DNA of 64,000 bases from Halocafeteria seosinensis (Eukaryota; Sar; Bigyra; Bicosoecida): contig LVLI01000150.1 in the NCBI GenBank assembly GCA_001687465.1, positions 55,308-119,307 of the forward strand, in the 5' to 3' direction. Within the stretch, counting starts at the first letter, position 1, and each line of letters opens with the position of its first letter. Made by a program: the position numbers and the translations under genes. Of the stretch, positions 41,003-51,950 are shown in pieces. The notes below the pieces were generated by a model. It saw only the letters and a list, made by a program, of their open reading frames with translations, was not told where the DNA came from and made no database searches.

Positions 41003-42680
41003 ATGAAGACTTCGTGGGATCTGGACGATATTTTTGCGTTCAAGACTCCCCGCTATGTACGAATACGGGACAAGCGACTGGGGTTGATGAACCTGGCCTT
41101 CATGGTCGGGATTTTCGGGTATATTGTGGGGTATTTGGTAATATCGCAACAGGGTTATAAGCAACGAGGAGATGTGATTGGGGTGACTCGACTGCAACTG
41201 CGTGCACCAGGACCGGACATAATGCCTGAATTGGATGAGATGGAATACTGTGGAAATGGCACATATAAAGCGGACGTCCCGGATAGCATTGAATTTGCTA
41301 AAGCGCCCTGTCAATTCTTGGACCAGTTTGATGCACAATACCCGAGAAAACAAGCCAACGCTATCTTCTTGTCTACGAGGATTACGTACCAGGCATCTCA
41401 GCGTAATAGAAGTGAGATCTGTGCGAACATGTCCTTGGCAAGTTGCGCTTACAAAGAGTTTGCCCACCAAGACTTCTATGTAGCAGGTACGTGGCGCTTC
41501 GGCGTCTAATGGACGAACACATGGGGAAAGCAGCTCACCATAATCAACGTCCCGTGGGCATCCACAGATCCCGAATTTTATACACTCTTCATCGACCATA
41601 GCATGTCGGTGCCTTCGCTGGATGTTTCGAAATCGGCCATTCAGCTTGGGGGGAGGCTGTTGGTGCGTACTCTTATTGTTTTACAAGAGTTCATTTGATA
41701 ACTGAAATTACATGAGGCAACGTATTCAGGGAACCGACGGGAAGCGTTTAGACCCCTGCAAACCGTATACTGAGGCTAACCGACCTTGTCCATCATTCAT
41801 CAATCTAGGTCAGTCGGGAGCCAAAGATATTGTTCCTATTGCAGCATTGCTGGAAGCCGGCGGTGTCAACAGCCTAGATGATGTAGCCGGGACGACGGAA
41901 GATTTGGTCGGAGAAACTAAGAGGTTTGCCGGGCTTATCCTTCTTGTCCAGATTGACTATGATAACTATTACACTTATAATCCGGAAAACATAAGGTAGG
42001 GGTCCACCCGTATTCGGCACTATCTGAGGACTTCAAAGAGAAGTACACCGCTCTCTTGTTACTGCAGGTATACTTATACGGTAACGCAGGTATCTAATCA
42101 AGAATTCAAAATTGAACAGCTCGTGAACAACCAAAATGATGCGCACGAATCACGACTAATATACGATCGACATGGAGTACAAATCGTAATGCTACAGACA
42201 GGATCAATAGGAAGTTTCAGCTTTGCGCAGTTGCTAATTGTTCTGGTCACTTCGCTTGGTCTACTGGCTGTGGCTCAAAGTTTAGTTAACACTCTTGCAT
42301 TTAATATAATGCCTATGAAATGGGTCTATCGGCAGTATCAGACGGTGAACTCAGTTGATTTTTCGGATATAGAAGGTCTGCCTAAGTCCCAGCTTAACAG
42401 ATTCAAAACAGAGGATTTGCTGAATCCTCATCCGAGGATATTTTCAGACGCTCGGCAAGGAGGAGAAATCTTGGCAGGAGGGACAGGACCGCCAGCCTAC
42501 ACGGTCAACAAACATGGGCAAACAGAGAGTGGAGAGGACCTTCCAGACTGGAGTGAGACCACGCGCGCAAAGAACGGACCGATCCAGAGAGAAAGACGCA
42601 ATCCTGTCAGTCAGTACGGGAACGATACCGATGCTCGCCGAGTTGAACTTACCGAGGGAAGCGTGGTGTCGGGTATTTGA
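41003..42680 (+). CDS. P2X-like ATP-gated channel C
   Basis: Exons 41003-41486, 41568-41662, 41730-41995 and 42068-42680 give 485 residues. It is the most diverged copy: KTPRYVRIRDKRLG, TM1 to YLVISQQGYKQ, ENIRYTYTVTQ, DRHGVQIVMLQTGSIGSFSF, TM2 LIVLVTSLGLLAVAQSLVN, and the tail RFKTEDLLNPHPRIFSD. The intron after TM1 present in A and B is missing, and the next intron sits four codons earlier (before D-P-E-F-Y) than in A and B. The ectodomain also carries N-x-T/S sequons (GNGT, NRS, NMS). Loss and displacement of introns suggests C is the older branch or was partly retroposed. Confidence 0.82.
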
Positions 42681-43051
42681 AACATTAGTCGTACAACACC
42701 CGTTTACAGCCGGGTATCTCAGCGCCAGAGTCGTAAGGGTGGTTCCCGCTCAGTCGCGAATTACAAATTGTGAGACATCTTGAAGCAACTTCCTACTGGT
42801 AGCTGATCGTTCATAGCGCTACGATGTCTACTTTCAAAATCTGTTCCCACAACTCACAATATACAGCAGTCTGTGCATTTGACATGGACACGGGTGTGGC
42901 CTCGTCCTTGTCAGGGGACTCCTTGAACCTTGTTGTGAACTTCGCACTCTAGACGTATGTATACATTATGAGCCTCATATACGAGCTGGTTGTTGATCTG
43001 ATGGTGTCAATTGCGCAAGGATGCGTCGTGCTGTAAACTTACCGAATCATA
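42681..43051. other. Intergenic region P2X-C / RNase III gene
   Basis: About 370 bp without a supported gene. A short upstream exon of the next gene could lie at its end (ATG at 43021, donor GTAAAC). Confidence 0.4.
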
Positions 43052-45217
43052 ATGCGTCCCTCTGTGCAGCAGTACGCTCGGAAAGTCTCCCGTCCTGACC
43101 GAGACCGATACGAATGGATTGGAGACGCCTTACTCGGCGAGACACTATGCCGCGTCGTGCTCATCTTGAGGAGATATCTGCCGATCTACGGCGTGGATTC
43201 GTTGATAACACCGTATCAACGTCTACAGGACTTCATTTCGGAAGCAATGACGAACAAGAACTTGAGTGAAGCACTGAGATGGGTAATGCAACAGGAAGAA
43301 AAACCAGTAGTGGGAAATGAAGACAAATTATCCATGAATAGTGTGCTGAATCGTGGAAAACCCTCTTCGAAATGGGTTCAAGAATTGAAAACAAGAGAAT
43401 TACCTCCGTTGGCGACTATAGTCCCTGACACAGTTGTGGATTCCCAGTCGAAGTCCACGATAAAGGCTGCTGGGGATCTTCTGGAATCGTATGTTGGTTG
43501 GCTCATGACCATGCCCACCAAACGCAGGAGGAAATCCAGCATACCAACGCTTAGTGAAAGACTACACACAATCGATTTGATTTTGGCTGCTATCATTCAG
43601 GCCCAACTGATGTCAGTGTATGCCGAAGACGACGAGGTATCAGGTAACTACTTTGGTTACGATGGGGCCATGCGAAATGACTCTCAGAGGAATCAATTTG
43701 ATGTGCTAGAAATGGGTTCGAGTTCTGGCTCAGAGAGTGAAACAGAGCAGAAAGAAGAAGCATCTTCTGATAGTTCCAGCAATGACTCGAGCTCATCGTT
43801 CATTGCACTAGAACCTGACACAAAGGAGACTGTGAGATTAAGTATCTCAGTGCGTGCTTCCGATACTCGCAAACAGCTCGTTGAGTTGCTTACTCAGATT
43901 GACAGGGAATCTTCGACCATCGGCACCATCTACTACTACGTGGGAAGGCAAGTTCTGAGGTGTAGGGTCTCATGCGCCGTCTGGCTATCGTATTATCAAA
44001 ACCCCCCCTCGGTATTGACTAGAAAGCGTCAGAGAACGAGTGTCGGTACCGTAGCAAAAGAAAGTGTACGGCGACTAAGTAACGAAGCCAGAGAGTACTC
44101 ACTTTCTCTGAATACGGAAATCCGAGGTGCCGACCTCTATTTGCAAAGTCTAGGTGCGGCACTGGTGGCTGTCCTTGATGGATCCGCGGATTCTCTAGGT
44201 GATTCGAACATTTTGGGCTACTTGCTCGCGCATGCGGATTCTAAGCCGCTCAACTGCTATGATGTTAAACCATTGTCACCTTGTTTTGCGATGCATAAAC
44301 AAGTTGATGGAAACGTTTTTTCTCTGTCTTCCCTTGACAGACTCTCAACTACGCTACCGTTGCTATATGATACGATCGTGAAGCCGTTTGAAAACGCAAT
44401 TTGTGGAGAGGAACGCTACCAGCGAGAACTACAGAGGAAGGCACAGCGAACCCCACTAAAACTATCCGAATTTGAGAGACATATCCAGCGCCTGACACAA
44501 GAGTTGCCGTTTCGACGTTTGGATAACTCACACAAGTCTCTCATTAAGTCTTCAATTGAAAGATACCCAGCTTATGTTTTCGCCCTGGAATCTATTTGCT
44601 CCGGCTTACGGTCTGGGAAACGTATGGAGGAATACATGGATGCAGTGAATGATGAAGAACCGTCTCCATGTTCTGATGAGTCTTCTGACTATCTCTTAGG
44701 CTGCTTTCCGTTCGTATCTTTTGAGAAGATTCTATGTTTGGAACAAGAGGGAGAAGAACTGTGGAGTAACTTGCAAGTTCGCGGGTTGAGCAGCTATCGA
44801 GCTTACGTTGATTGTTCAACAGAACGTGATAGCATGGTATACTCGCAAAACGCCTTTGTTCCCGGTCTTGAAACTCGCGCTTTCTCCGCTCTCCGGGAAA
44901 CGATGAAGGAAGTAAGTACTTCCGAAAGAAGCAAACTGCTGGAGAAGTTCGGCGAACGTCAAGAAGTTTCTGCACAAGCTTGCGCTGTTTTCTTCGATAT
45001 GGGAATCCACCGGAAGCTTGCCCATGCAATTTCAGACTATTATGGACTTAAATCTTCAAGCCTCACTATTCCTAGTACCGGGGAAGAAGAGGCCATCGAA
45101 GATGCGGTCGTAATTTCGGCTGTTTACCATCCTGACAGTTTCGATGGTTCCTCTGATGAAGGAGAAAATATCCATCGTTTATACTTTAAGGTTACTCAAA
45201 GCGAGGAGAAATCTTGA
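43052..45217 (+). CDS. Stand-alone RNase III-domain protein
   Basis: A 721-residue intronless frame. Residues 19-31 (DRYEWIGDALLGE) match the RNase III signature E-x-x-G-D-A-x-L, with both acidic catalytic positions kept; residues about 139-150 (AAGDLLESYVGWL) match the second signature with D and E, completing the four metal ligands. The usual first helix (A-L-T-H-x-S) is missing or lies in an unrecognised upstream exon. No helicase, PAZ, second RNase III or dsRNA-binding domain is recognisable. Residues 225-265 are an acidic serine-rich linker, and the C-terminal 450 residues, mostly helical, match nothing I know. It could process dsRNA, rRNA or small RNA precursors; this is inferred from the catalytic motif. 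Confidence 0.65.
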   Translation: MRPSVQQYARKVSRPDRDRYEWIGDALLGETLCRVVLILRRYLPIYGVDSLITPYQRLQDFISEAMTNKNLSEALRWVMQQEEKPVVGNEDKLSMNSVLNRGKPSSKWVQELKTRELPPLATIVPDTVVDSQSKSTIKAAGDLLESYVGWLMTMPTKRRRKSSIPTLSERLHTIDLILAAIIQAQLMSVYAEDDEVSGNYFGYDGAMRNDSQRNQFDVLEMGSSSGSESETEQKEEASSDSSSNDSSSSFIALEPDTKETVRLSISVRASDTRKQLVELLTQIDRESSTIGTIYYYVGRQVLRCRVSCAVWLSYYQNPPSVLTRKRQRTSVGTVAKESVRRLSNEAREYSLSLNTEIRGADLYLQSLGAALVAVLDGSADSLGDSNILGYLLAHADSKPLNCYDVKPLSPCFAMHKQVDGNVFSLSSLDRLSTTLPLLYDTIVKPFENAICGEERYQRELQRKAQRTPLKLSEFERHIQRLTQELPFRRLDNSHKSLIKSSIERYPAYVFALESICSGLRSGKRMEEYMDAVNDEEPSPCSDESSDYLLGCFPFVSFEKILCLEQEGEELWSNLQVRGLSSYRAYVDCSTERDSMVYSQNAFVPGLETRAFSALRETMKEVSTSERSKLLEKFGERQEVSAQACAVFFDMGIHRKLAHAISDYYGLKSSSLTIPSTGEEEAIEDAVVISAVYHPDSFDGSSDEGENIHRLYFKVTQSEEKS

Positions 45218-46457
45218 ATAGGGATGCTTGCGATTCAGCTAAGCATTGTATTGGATGCACTTAGTCTGCCAATGTCGTATATGCTGCGTGCACGCTGGTA
45301 TCTGTGGTATCTCTATAGGCCTCACGGACCTTGATCACTAAACTAGTTACTTGTCGCTGCATCGATGAGAGGTGACAGACAAGACTTGCGAGCGAAAACA
45401 AGTGAACACAGCGGGTATTTGCTCTCTAATCGAATCAATGCTCTACGGGAGGACTTTCAACTTCTGGCGATGAGGACGCTAGCGAGTGGCTATCCATTAG
45501 TGAAACCACTCAATAAAGCGGAAGCACAGTTGGAACCAATTGACTTCCTCGCAGAGAATCCGTCGTCAGAAAACCTCTGAGGCAATTGAGGTTCCTTTTG
45601 AAAGGAACGGTACAATGCAGTGCATGCTCTTACATAGACATGAAGAACCGACTCAGATTCTACTGCTGTTGTTTTGTTAGTTGTGCATCAGCGTCTCGTT
45701 GTACCCGCGGGTCTAGGCACAGTTGCTCAAACCTATACAATCCTTTGGAAATCGATTAAATATGACAATATACATGAACCTAATGACTGATTTGGAATTT
45801 TCGAACAGAACTCTTTGATTCCACTTCCAGTCACAGATACGAGATACCGCTTGGCGTTTCGTCACGAATCGTCAGTTCTTGCTAAGACGTCAATCTTTAC
45901 TTGGGGTAGATCCGACTCCTATTGCAAGCCATCCACAGGCTCACAAGTGTGCTTTGACGGGTTGACTGTGTGCGAGCCACAAGGTACGATAACTATTCAT
46001 GAGCTTGCGTTTATCCTTCTGGACATCATGTTAATTGGTCTGAACAAACAACGTAGTTCACGGGCAGAGATGCCCAGGGGCAGCTCCATGGACCGAAACG
46101 ACAAAAAGAGACAGGGTCCGCCGAGCAGGGTGCTCTAGGGGGAGACCTTGGAGTCTTGGTCTTGGTTAATGCTTGGAGGGTTGGGGCTCGGTTTATTGCT
46201 TGCTGTTGAGGCTGTATAGGGGTAATCTAAAGCATAAACCCGTACAAGGGAATGAATTGGTATCCGCTGACGTCTGCCTATCGCTGGGCTCATCAATGGT
46301 GGCCCAAGTGGACTGTAAAGCCTGTGTAGTTGCGCTTCCATCACACTAGTGTATAATTAATTGATTGTATGTATGCCATTTGATGCAGGGTTTGAAATAT
46401 CAGGACTGAAGAATTGTTAGCTTCTCTCAGCACTCGAATACGAAAACCTAAGCTACA
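45218..46457. other. 1.2-kb gap with one possible small gene
   Basis: Apart from the small frame at 45365-45580, nothing convincing is seen. A frame at 45815-46138 has mixed composition and no family signal. The last part contains the S13 promoter. Confidence 0.4.
45365..45580 (+). CDS. Possible small protein, 71 residues
   Basis: An ATG-started frame encoding a mixed-charge chain with helical periodicity (RINALREDFQLLAMRTLA) and a C-terminal LEPIDFLAENPSSENL. The composition is protein-like, without low complexity, but no family is recognised and length alone is weak support. Confidence 0.35.
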   Translation: MRGDRQDLRAKTSEHSGYLLSNRINALREDFQLLAMRTLASGYPLVKPLNKAEAQLEPIDFLAENPSSENL

Positions 46458-47104
46458 ATGGGACGTATGCACTCGAATGGGTAAGTCTAAATGGTCTGCT
46501 TGTGAAGAATGCTGTACTTGTCTCTGCTTTGAGATGTTACCTCTGGACAAACGACTGTAGTAGCGCCATCTGCTACGCGTTATGTCTGTGTTTCTTTCTT
46601 CCTAGCAAGAGTACAACAGAAGATTCGGGTTTAATTGCACGTTTCTCTCTAATGTACTAATGGCACTGCAGAAAGGGTATCGCGCAGTCGGCGCTCCCTT
46701 ACAAGAGAACGCCACCGAGCTGGCTGAAGATCACCACTGAAGAAGTCGAGGACCAAGTATGCAAACTTGCTAGAAAGGGTTTGACGCCTTCCCAGATTGG
46801 TGTCATTCTTCGTGATTCCCACGGAATCGGACAAGTGAAGTCAATCACCGGTAACAAAGTGCTCCGTGTATTGAAGAAACACGGACTTGCCCCTGAATTG
46901 CCGGAGGATCTATACTTCTTGATTAAGAAGGCAGTGAACGTGCGGAAGCATTTGGAAAGGAACCGCAAAGATAAGGACTCTAAGTTCCGTTTGATTCTCA
47001 TCGAAAGCAGAATCCACAGATTCGCCAGATATTACAAGCGAACCCGTCAGTTGCCGCCTAACTGGAAATACGATGCCTCTACTGCATCCACTCTTGTGGC
47101 TTAA
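46458..47104 (+). CDS. RPS13: 40S ribosomal protein S13 (uS15)
   Basis: Exon 1 (46458-46480) encodes MGRMHSNG and exon 2 (46672-47104) continues [19 protein letters not shown], giving 151 residues, exactly the usual length. [39 protein letters not shown] and the final [13 protein letters not shown] are the family landmarks. The single 191-nt intron after eight codons is the longest in the window and has a branch-point-like TACTAAT close to its acceptor, a layout common for ribosomal protein genes. No snoRNA boxes are seen in it. Confidence 0.97.
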
Positions 47105-47448
47105 ATTGTTTATTTGTTAGTGTATAAAACACTTGCTATTATAAGCTTCACTGTTGGATATTGTTGTGGAAGCCAGTAAATATACCCGTCGCACATCGAA
47201 TTTGTCCAGAGCCCTCGTATATTCTTACGAATTTCGTTTATGCTTAAGTCTATCAGGAACACGTTCACGAACTCATTGAGTAGGTTTCTTTGATCGACGG
47301 GTCAATCCCATAGCGAACAACATAGTAATTACAATGAGGGCTCTCCTTTCAACAGCAAGTTCGTACAACAACACAACTATTGTGCCCTGTAGTAAGGGGA
47401 AAGGAGATATACTTGCATGTTTTATGTAAAATAAAAAATAATTACGGT
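47105..47448. other. 3' intergenic region S13 / SmD3
   Basis: About 345 bp between convergent genes; AT-rich, with no gene. Presumably two 3' UTRs and terminators. Confidence 0.5.
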
Positions 47449-48197
47449 TTAGACGTACCAATGAGGGACTGTTGCCCCGCGACCTCTTCCCACACCGCTT
47501 TGCTGCTGTTGCTGTCCTTGCGATGGCGGTTGATGTTGGGAAGGAGGCTGCTGTTGCTGTTGTTGCATATAACTCTGCTGTGGAGGCAAGGGCTGTTGGA
47601 AGGAGCCATAGCCGCCACCATAACTCGTTGCGCTTTGCTGTTGTCCGTATCCTCCTCCGCCTGTGGCCGAAGGTGCCGGTGGAGCCCGTCCAGGTGGTCC
47701 TCTGCCTTGGGGAGGTAGTGCCCCCCGTCCTCGTCCACGCATATTTCGTGCAGCCTCCACAGTCCTCTTTTGTACTGCATTACCAAGGGCGAACAGATAG
47801 CATAGACCCCCTCGGTGAACTTAAGCAATCATCCCTTCACACACGTACCTTTGGCAGCAATAGCCTGTTGTCTTCCTCTGCCCAATCCTCCAGCCACCAC
47901 TACACCTTTCTTCCGTAGTTCCACTCGCTTGAACATAGGTGAATACCTTAATATATCCGGGAAAATTACGTAGCGTATCATGCTCCCTCTTAGACACACT
48001 TGTGCCATATGATATTGCCGTCCCTGGTCATCTGTGGCTAGCACTTGCACTAATTTCATATTGAAATTGTCCTTGGTTACGTCACAATATCCACGATATG
48101 TCCATCCTGCTCGTGTTTCTACAGTTAATATTAAGCCTTCCCCTTCGTGCAATAGCACGATAGGGATCCCAATCATACGTTGGCCAGTTACAGCCAT
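47449..48197 (-). CDS. SNRPD3: Small nuclear ribonucleoprotein SmD3 with long Q/G/P-rich tail
   Basis: Exons 48197-47849 and 47774-47449 give 224 residues. Sm1 and Sm2 motifs are complete: IPIVLLHEGEGLILTVETRA with GWTYRGYCDVTKDNFNMKL, then VCLRGSMIRYVIFPDIL and the basic segment typical of SmD3. SmD3 is a core ring member of U1, U2, U4 and U5 snRNPs. Other SmD3 proteins have about 120-140 residues; here exon 2 adds RGRGRG and then about 90 residues rich in Q, G, P, S and Y (prion-like), ending HWYV. The intron separates the Sm fold from the tail precisely. Confidence 0.92.
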
Positions 48198-48923
48198 CTT
48201 GAAAAGTATATATATAGATATCTATCTTGCCGTCAAATTTGGTATCTATACATCAAAGTTGGCTCCAAAGGCTTTACGAGGTGTCCTATTGACAATACAG
48301 AGACTACCGCAGGCTTATGCGAACAAAAATTTGTGGCGATGATCAAACCAAACAGCACACTCTAAAGTGTGAATACAGAATGTGCGTACCGTGTCTTGCC
48401 AAGTTGCGGAATAGGATCCTCTATTGCACGTGTCACACGACGTATACCATACAAAGTGTCAATTATTTGAAACCAGTACATCCATTGAAGGACGAGAACT
48501 CGTTTGCAACGTGTTTACATTCAAGATAAGAAGTGGGTGGTTCGTGACACTCCTGAACCTGCACAATTCCTGTCCACTCTTTGAAGTGAATACTGCGGTG
48601 CGTATTCTATCTAGCTTTCTTGCCAAAGTTAACTCCCCTTACCTATTTACCTACCGTGTAGACCATCTGAATGACAGGATACGCGTTTGAGTAGCGAAAG
48701 CAGTCAGCGTAGCCATTCAACTTGACTACAGCAATGACTGAGTCTCGATGAGAGGAATACCTTCGTGTAGAATATTCTCCAATGGGTGTACGCCGTTCGA
48801 CAAACCGTTAATTCTAGGTATACTAGATCACTGAGGGTTTGTTCCTTAGTCCTGCTTCTCGTAACAATACAGCGTCGCAAAACTACGATCCAACGATGAC
48901 ACGGGACTCCCGCGCTGTAACCG
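48198..48923. other. Intergenic region SmD3 / TRM6
   Basis: About 725 bp between the SmD3 start and the TRM6 stop (both minus strand). No gene or repeat is supported; the part next to SmD3 has a TATATATAGATAT stretch about 10-30 bp upstream of its ATG. Confidence 0.45.
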
Positions 48924-50939
48924 TTAACTAACTCCATTCACTTCCTTGCTTTGGGACAAGCAGTATTCATTTACCACCGCGTTGCCAGTGAGAATGAACC
49001 CAGATGATCCATCGAGGAGCATTTCAGGATGTGTCCGTTGATCCAGTACTTGGTATTTTCGGGTCCATGGTTGGAGAATAGACAGATTGGTTGCCATCCT
49101 CAATTTTTGTAGAGTTCCGTAGCACTCCTGTAGTGGGTATAGTTCTGTATTGTACACTACAAAGGGTCGAGAGGGTTTCAAAAAGCGGAAGCTCCCGAGT
49201 AGAGTTTGCAGAGGATTGAAATCGGAGACGATAACGAGACTGTCCAGGCCCTCTTTCAGATAACCCCTCACGTGATCTCGGCTGGGCCGCTGCTGACGCT
49301 TGGCTACACGTTGCCAATAGAGGACCGCTCGCTGCCGAGAGTTCAAGTTCGACAGGGATCTGCGCCGATCTAGCCGAATCAGTGGCCCAATAGTGCTTGC
49401 TTTCGGCTTGAGAGGAGGCATGATCTTAGGATTAATCCCCAGTTGTTGCGCTACAGGGTGGTAGTTATCAGCTAGAGCACTCACTACGATACCAGGCGTG
49501 CCATAAAAATACTTTCCACACTTTTCGTCGTTCTCATCCAAGGCCTTATCCTTTTCAAACGCGTACTCCTTGTGCTCGTCAGCAACCACGCGATACGCGT
49601 ATTCCTCCGCCTCGTCAACGCTGGTCAGGGGAGCAGCAAAGTCCCATATTAGTTCTCCATTGAAATCAAAGTGAGACGTTGTCTTCGTAGAATCGTTCCC
49701 CTCTTGTTGGGCTGCAGAGTCCGTAGACTGACCACTCTCGCCCTTTTCCCCTTGTTCTTCATTTCCTTCCGGGAACAATGTGGAGACAGGTACGGCTACC
49801 AAAAATTGATAAAGATCTTCACAGATCCCATCATCTTCTCGCAAAGCGCTCTGCTGATGTGGAAGCAGTGTAGAGGAGTATTCCAGCTTTTGCCGCTTAG
49901 TTGAATCAACTAGAGATGATCGCATGAATCTCTGCTCGAGATTGAATCGGTTGATCAACTGTTGAGGTATGCCTCCTTTCATATACGGCGCTATCAGTTT
50001 TCCTCTACAGCCCATTCGTTCACTCACAGCACCAATCGCCAGGCCAGTAGTATCTACTACACACACTGTCGAGCCTGCAGTTGCGTTGGAATGGCTAACA
50101 ATTTGGGCCAGCGAATCATTGCGCAGGTTTCTGCAGTAAACCAAGTACAGCATAAATGGTACACCATTCGAAACAATGCACAACTTACAGAGTCCTGGAA
50201 TTTCCTTTAGATTGTACAACTTGTAGGATTGAACGCGACGTCGCTTTCTCTACCCTGAATCTCCTTGTGTACTTCTTAATCTTTTCACGCAACCACTTTT
50301 CTCGGGAGTAAACTGTTTTCTGGCGAAACGTAGAGCTCCCGTCTTTTAGAGCACGAACGATTGCTTCAGGTTTCGCCCCTTGCTCTCTGAGGTCCATGAT
50401 TTTTTCCTGTGTGACTGTTTGAGAATCATTAGTGTCGAGCAATTCTCGGTTGTCGACGCCTTCTGTGTCACTTTCCAACTCTGTGAAGCAAAGCGACAGG
50501 TTGGTAAATTTCTCTTCCATACACGCTCAAGAGATTCATTCCTTCGTATCTCACCTTCATTCGAAATATCAGGCAACAATGGTTCATCGACCTGTACAGG
50601 TGTCGTAGCGGATGGCGTCTGTAATTCAAACACAGCGCCATACGGAGCTCCCACGATAGGTGCCAAGTTAATTTTCGTTTTAAAGAGCCGAATTTGTCTG
50701 TACACCAGGATACCACAGGCCCTAAAATGCATCCAACAAGACAAACTTAATATCCGGACAAAGCGAACTTACTCGCCCCGTGTGGCAGGAGCAAAACACA
50801 GAAACCCGTGGCTCGTTTCGAGGACCACTTGCTCATCAGGCTGCACCCTCTCTTCCCAGGGAGTAGCGACACCTCCTGAAGGCGCTGCCCCTCCTTCCGA
50901 GGGGACCGCAGAAGACGCGGATGAGTTATCGGACGACAT
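48924..50939 (-). CDS. TRM6: tRNA m1A58 methyltransferase non-catalytic subunit
   Basis: Exons 50939-50773, 50721-50555, 50480-50189 and 50130-48924 give 610 residues. TRM6/Gcd10 hallmarks: VGAPYGAVFEL early, then the module EKIMDLREQGAKPEAIV, STFRQKTVYSREKWLREKI and KKYTRRF; VVDTTGLAIGAVSERMG in the degenerate methyltransferase fold; and the C terminus PFVVYNTELYPLQECY with TRKYQVLDQRTHPEML. TRM6 has lost SAM binding and supports the catalytic TRM61 in methylating A58 of tRNA, including initiator tRNA. TRM61 is not in this window. Each splice join restores the family alignment. Confidence 0.92.
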
Positions 50940-51950
50940 AGTGACTTCCTGTCTCGCCTTGATAACAAGACATGCAAACACAAGGGTCTGTTGTGACAAG
51001 GATCGATTCCGCCGCAAGAGGGCAGTAGTCCGGCGGAATTTTTGATACCAGAACAGTTGTCATATGTGTGTATTGATATTGCTCCTACCATTGTCGTATG
51101 CAGATGGTTCGCTTTACCAACAAAGCTCTAATAAGCAGTTCCCAAGTTATAACCGCTCTACAACAGGTTCGACTGAGTTGTTGTAGGCGACGCAGTCACA
51201 ACATTGGAAGTTCTAAACCCGCCGTAACCCCGCAATACACTTGATCACCGACGTCGCTGCCATGAACTCCAGATACAGAAGCAAAAATTTGAAGGACACC
51301 ATTGACTACATTGTAAATGCTCTCAATACACTCTCTGATGTAGCTACAATGTAGGGCACGTAACGTGTTGTACGGGTATGTACTTCAAACCGGGTTACGG
51401 TTACAGGACGCGCAACCAACATGATTGATTCCTTGTTAACAATGAAAGACGGGGGAAAGAACCACAGGATAGCTACCCATTCTGCGGACGGTTCATGAAG
51501 CTTCCCCGACTACTCCGTTACGTAGTATGCCCTATTACCAGCTTAGGAGGGTCGTTGTCATCCACAGTATCAATCATACAGTGTAGAAGAAGGGGTTCAG
51601 CAGGAACTGTTATCCAAACGTCCTTTGGTTTGGCGCATCGACCAAAGTGAATAGGACGATTAGAAGGAGGCAACGTTTTTCTGCAGCATTCGTGGCGTTA
51701 GTCGAAACAATTGACCAATAGTTTCTCAGGGGCCTGCGTAAGGTTGTACCAGTTGTAGGCTACTTGTAGCAAGAATTAGGAAGGGCAATAGTGATCCAAA
51801 CAATCAAAAGTTGGACTTCTTCGATGAGGTACTCTTTCACCATCGATTGAGTTGTTCCAGTATTATGGATAGTTAAACCCATTCTCGCCAACTTTTTCAT
51901 GAGATGACATCGTAATACCTTGTGTGCAACAACTGTAGAATGTGAGAAAC
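50940..51950. other. Bidirectional intergenic region TRM6 / USP
   Basis: About 1 kb between divergent genes. Frames here are short or antisense-like and show no family signal. One of the larger gaps of the window, with no visible repeats. Confidence 0.45.

Noticed and set aside
36190-42680. CDC50/LEM3 family as identity of the three tandem genes
   Set aside because: Two TM segments and a cysteine-rich ectodomain fit both, but the T-P-R, N-x-R and G-I-x-x-x-x-x-x-G-x-x-G-x-F motifs are those of P2X.
45815-46138. 107-residue frame upstream of S13
   Set aside because: No similarity, uneven composition and no neighbour support.
46481-46671. snoRNA in the S13 intron
   Set aside because: No C/D or H/ACA boxes are visible despite the intron's length.
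47380-47918. Plus-strand frames rich in L, V and R opposite SmD3
   Set aside because: Antisense products of the Q-rich tail; no family signal.
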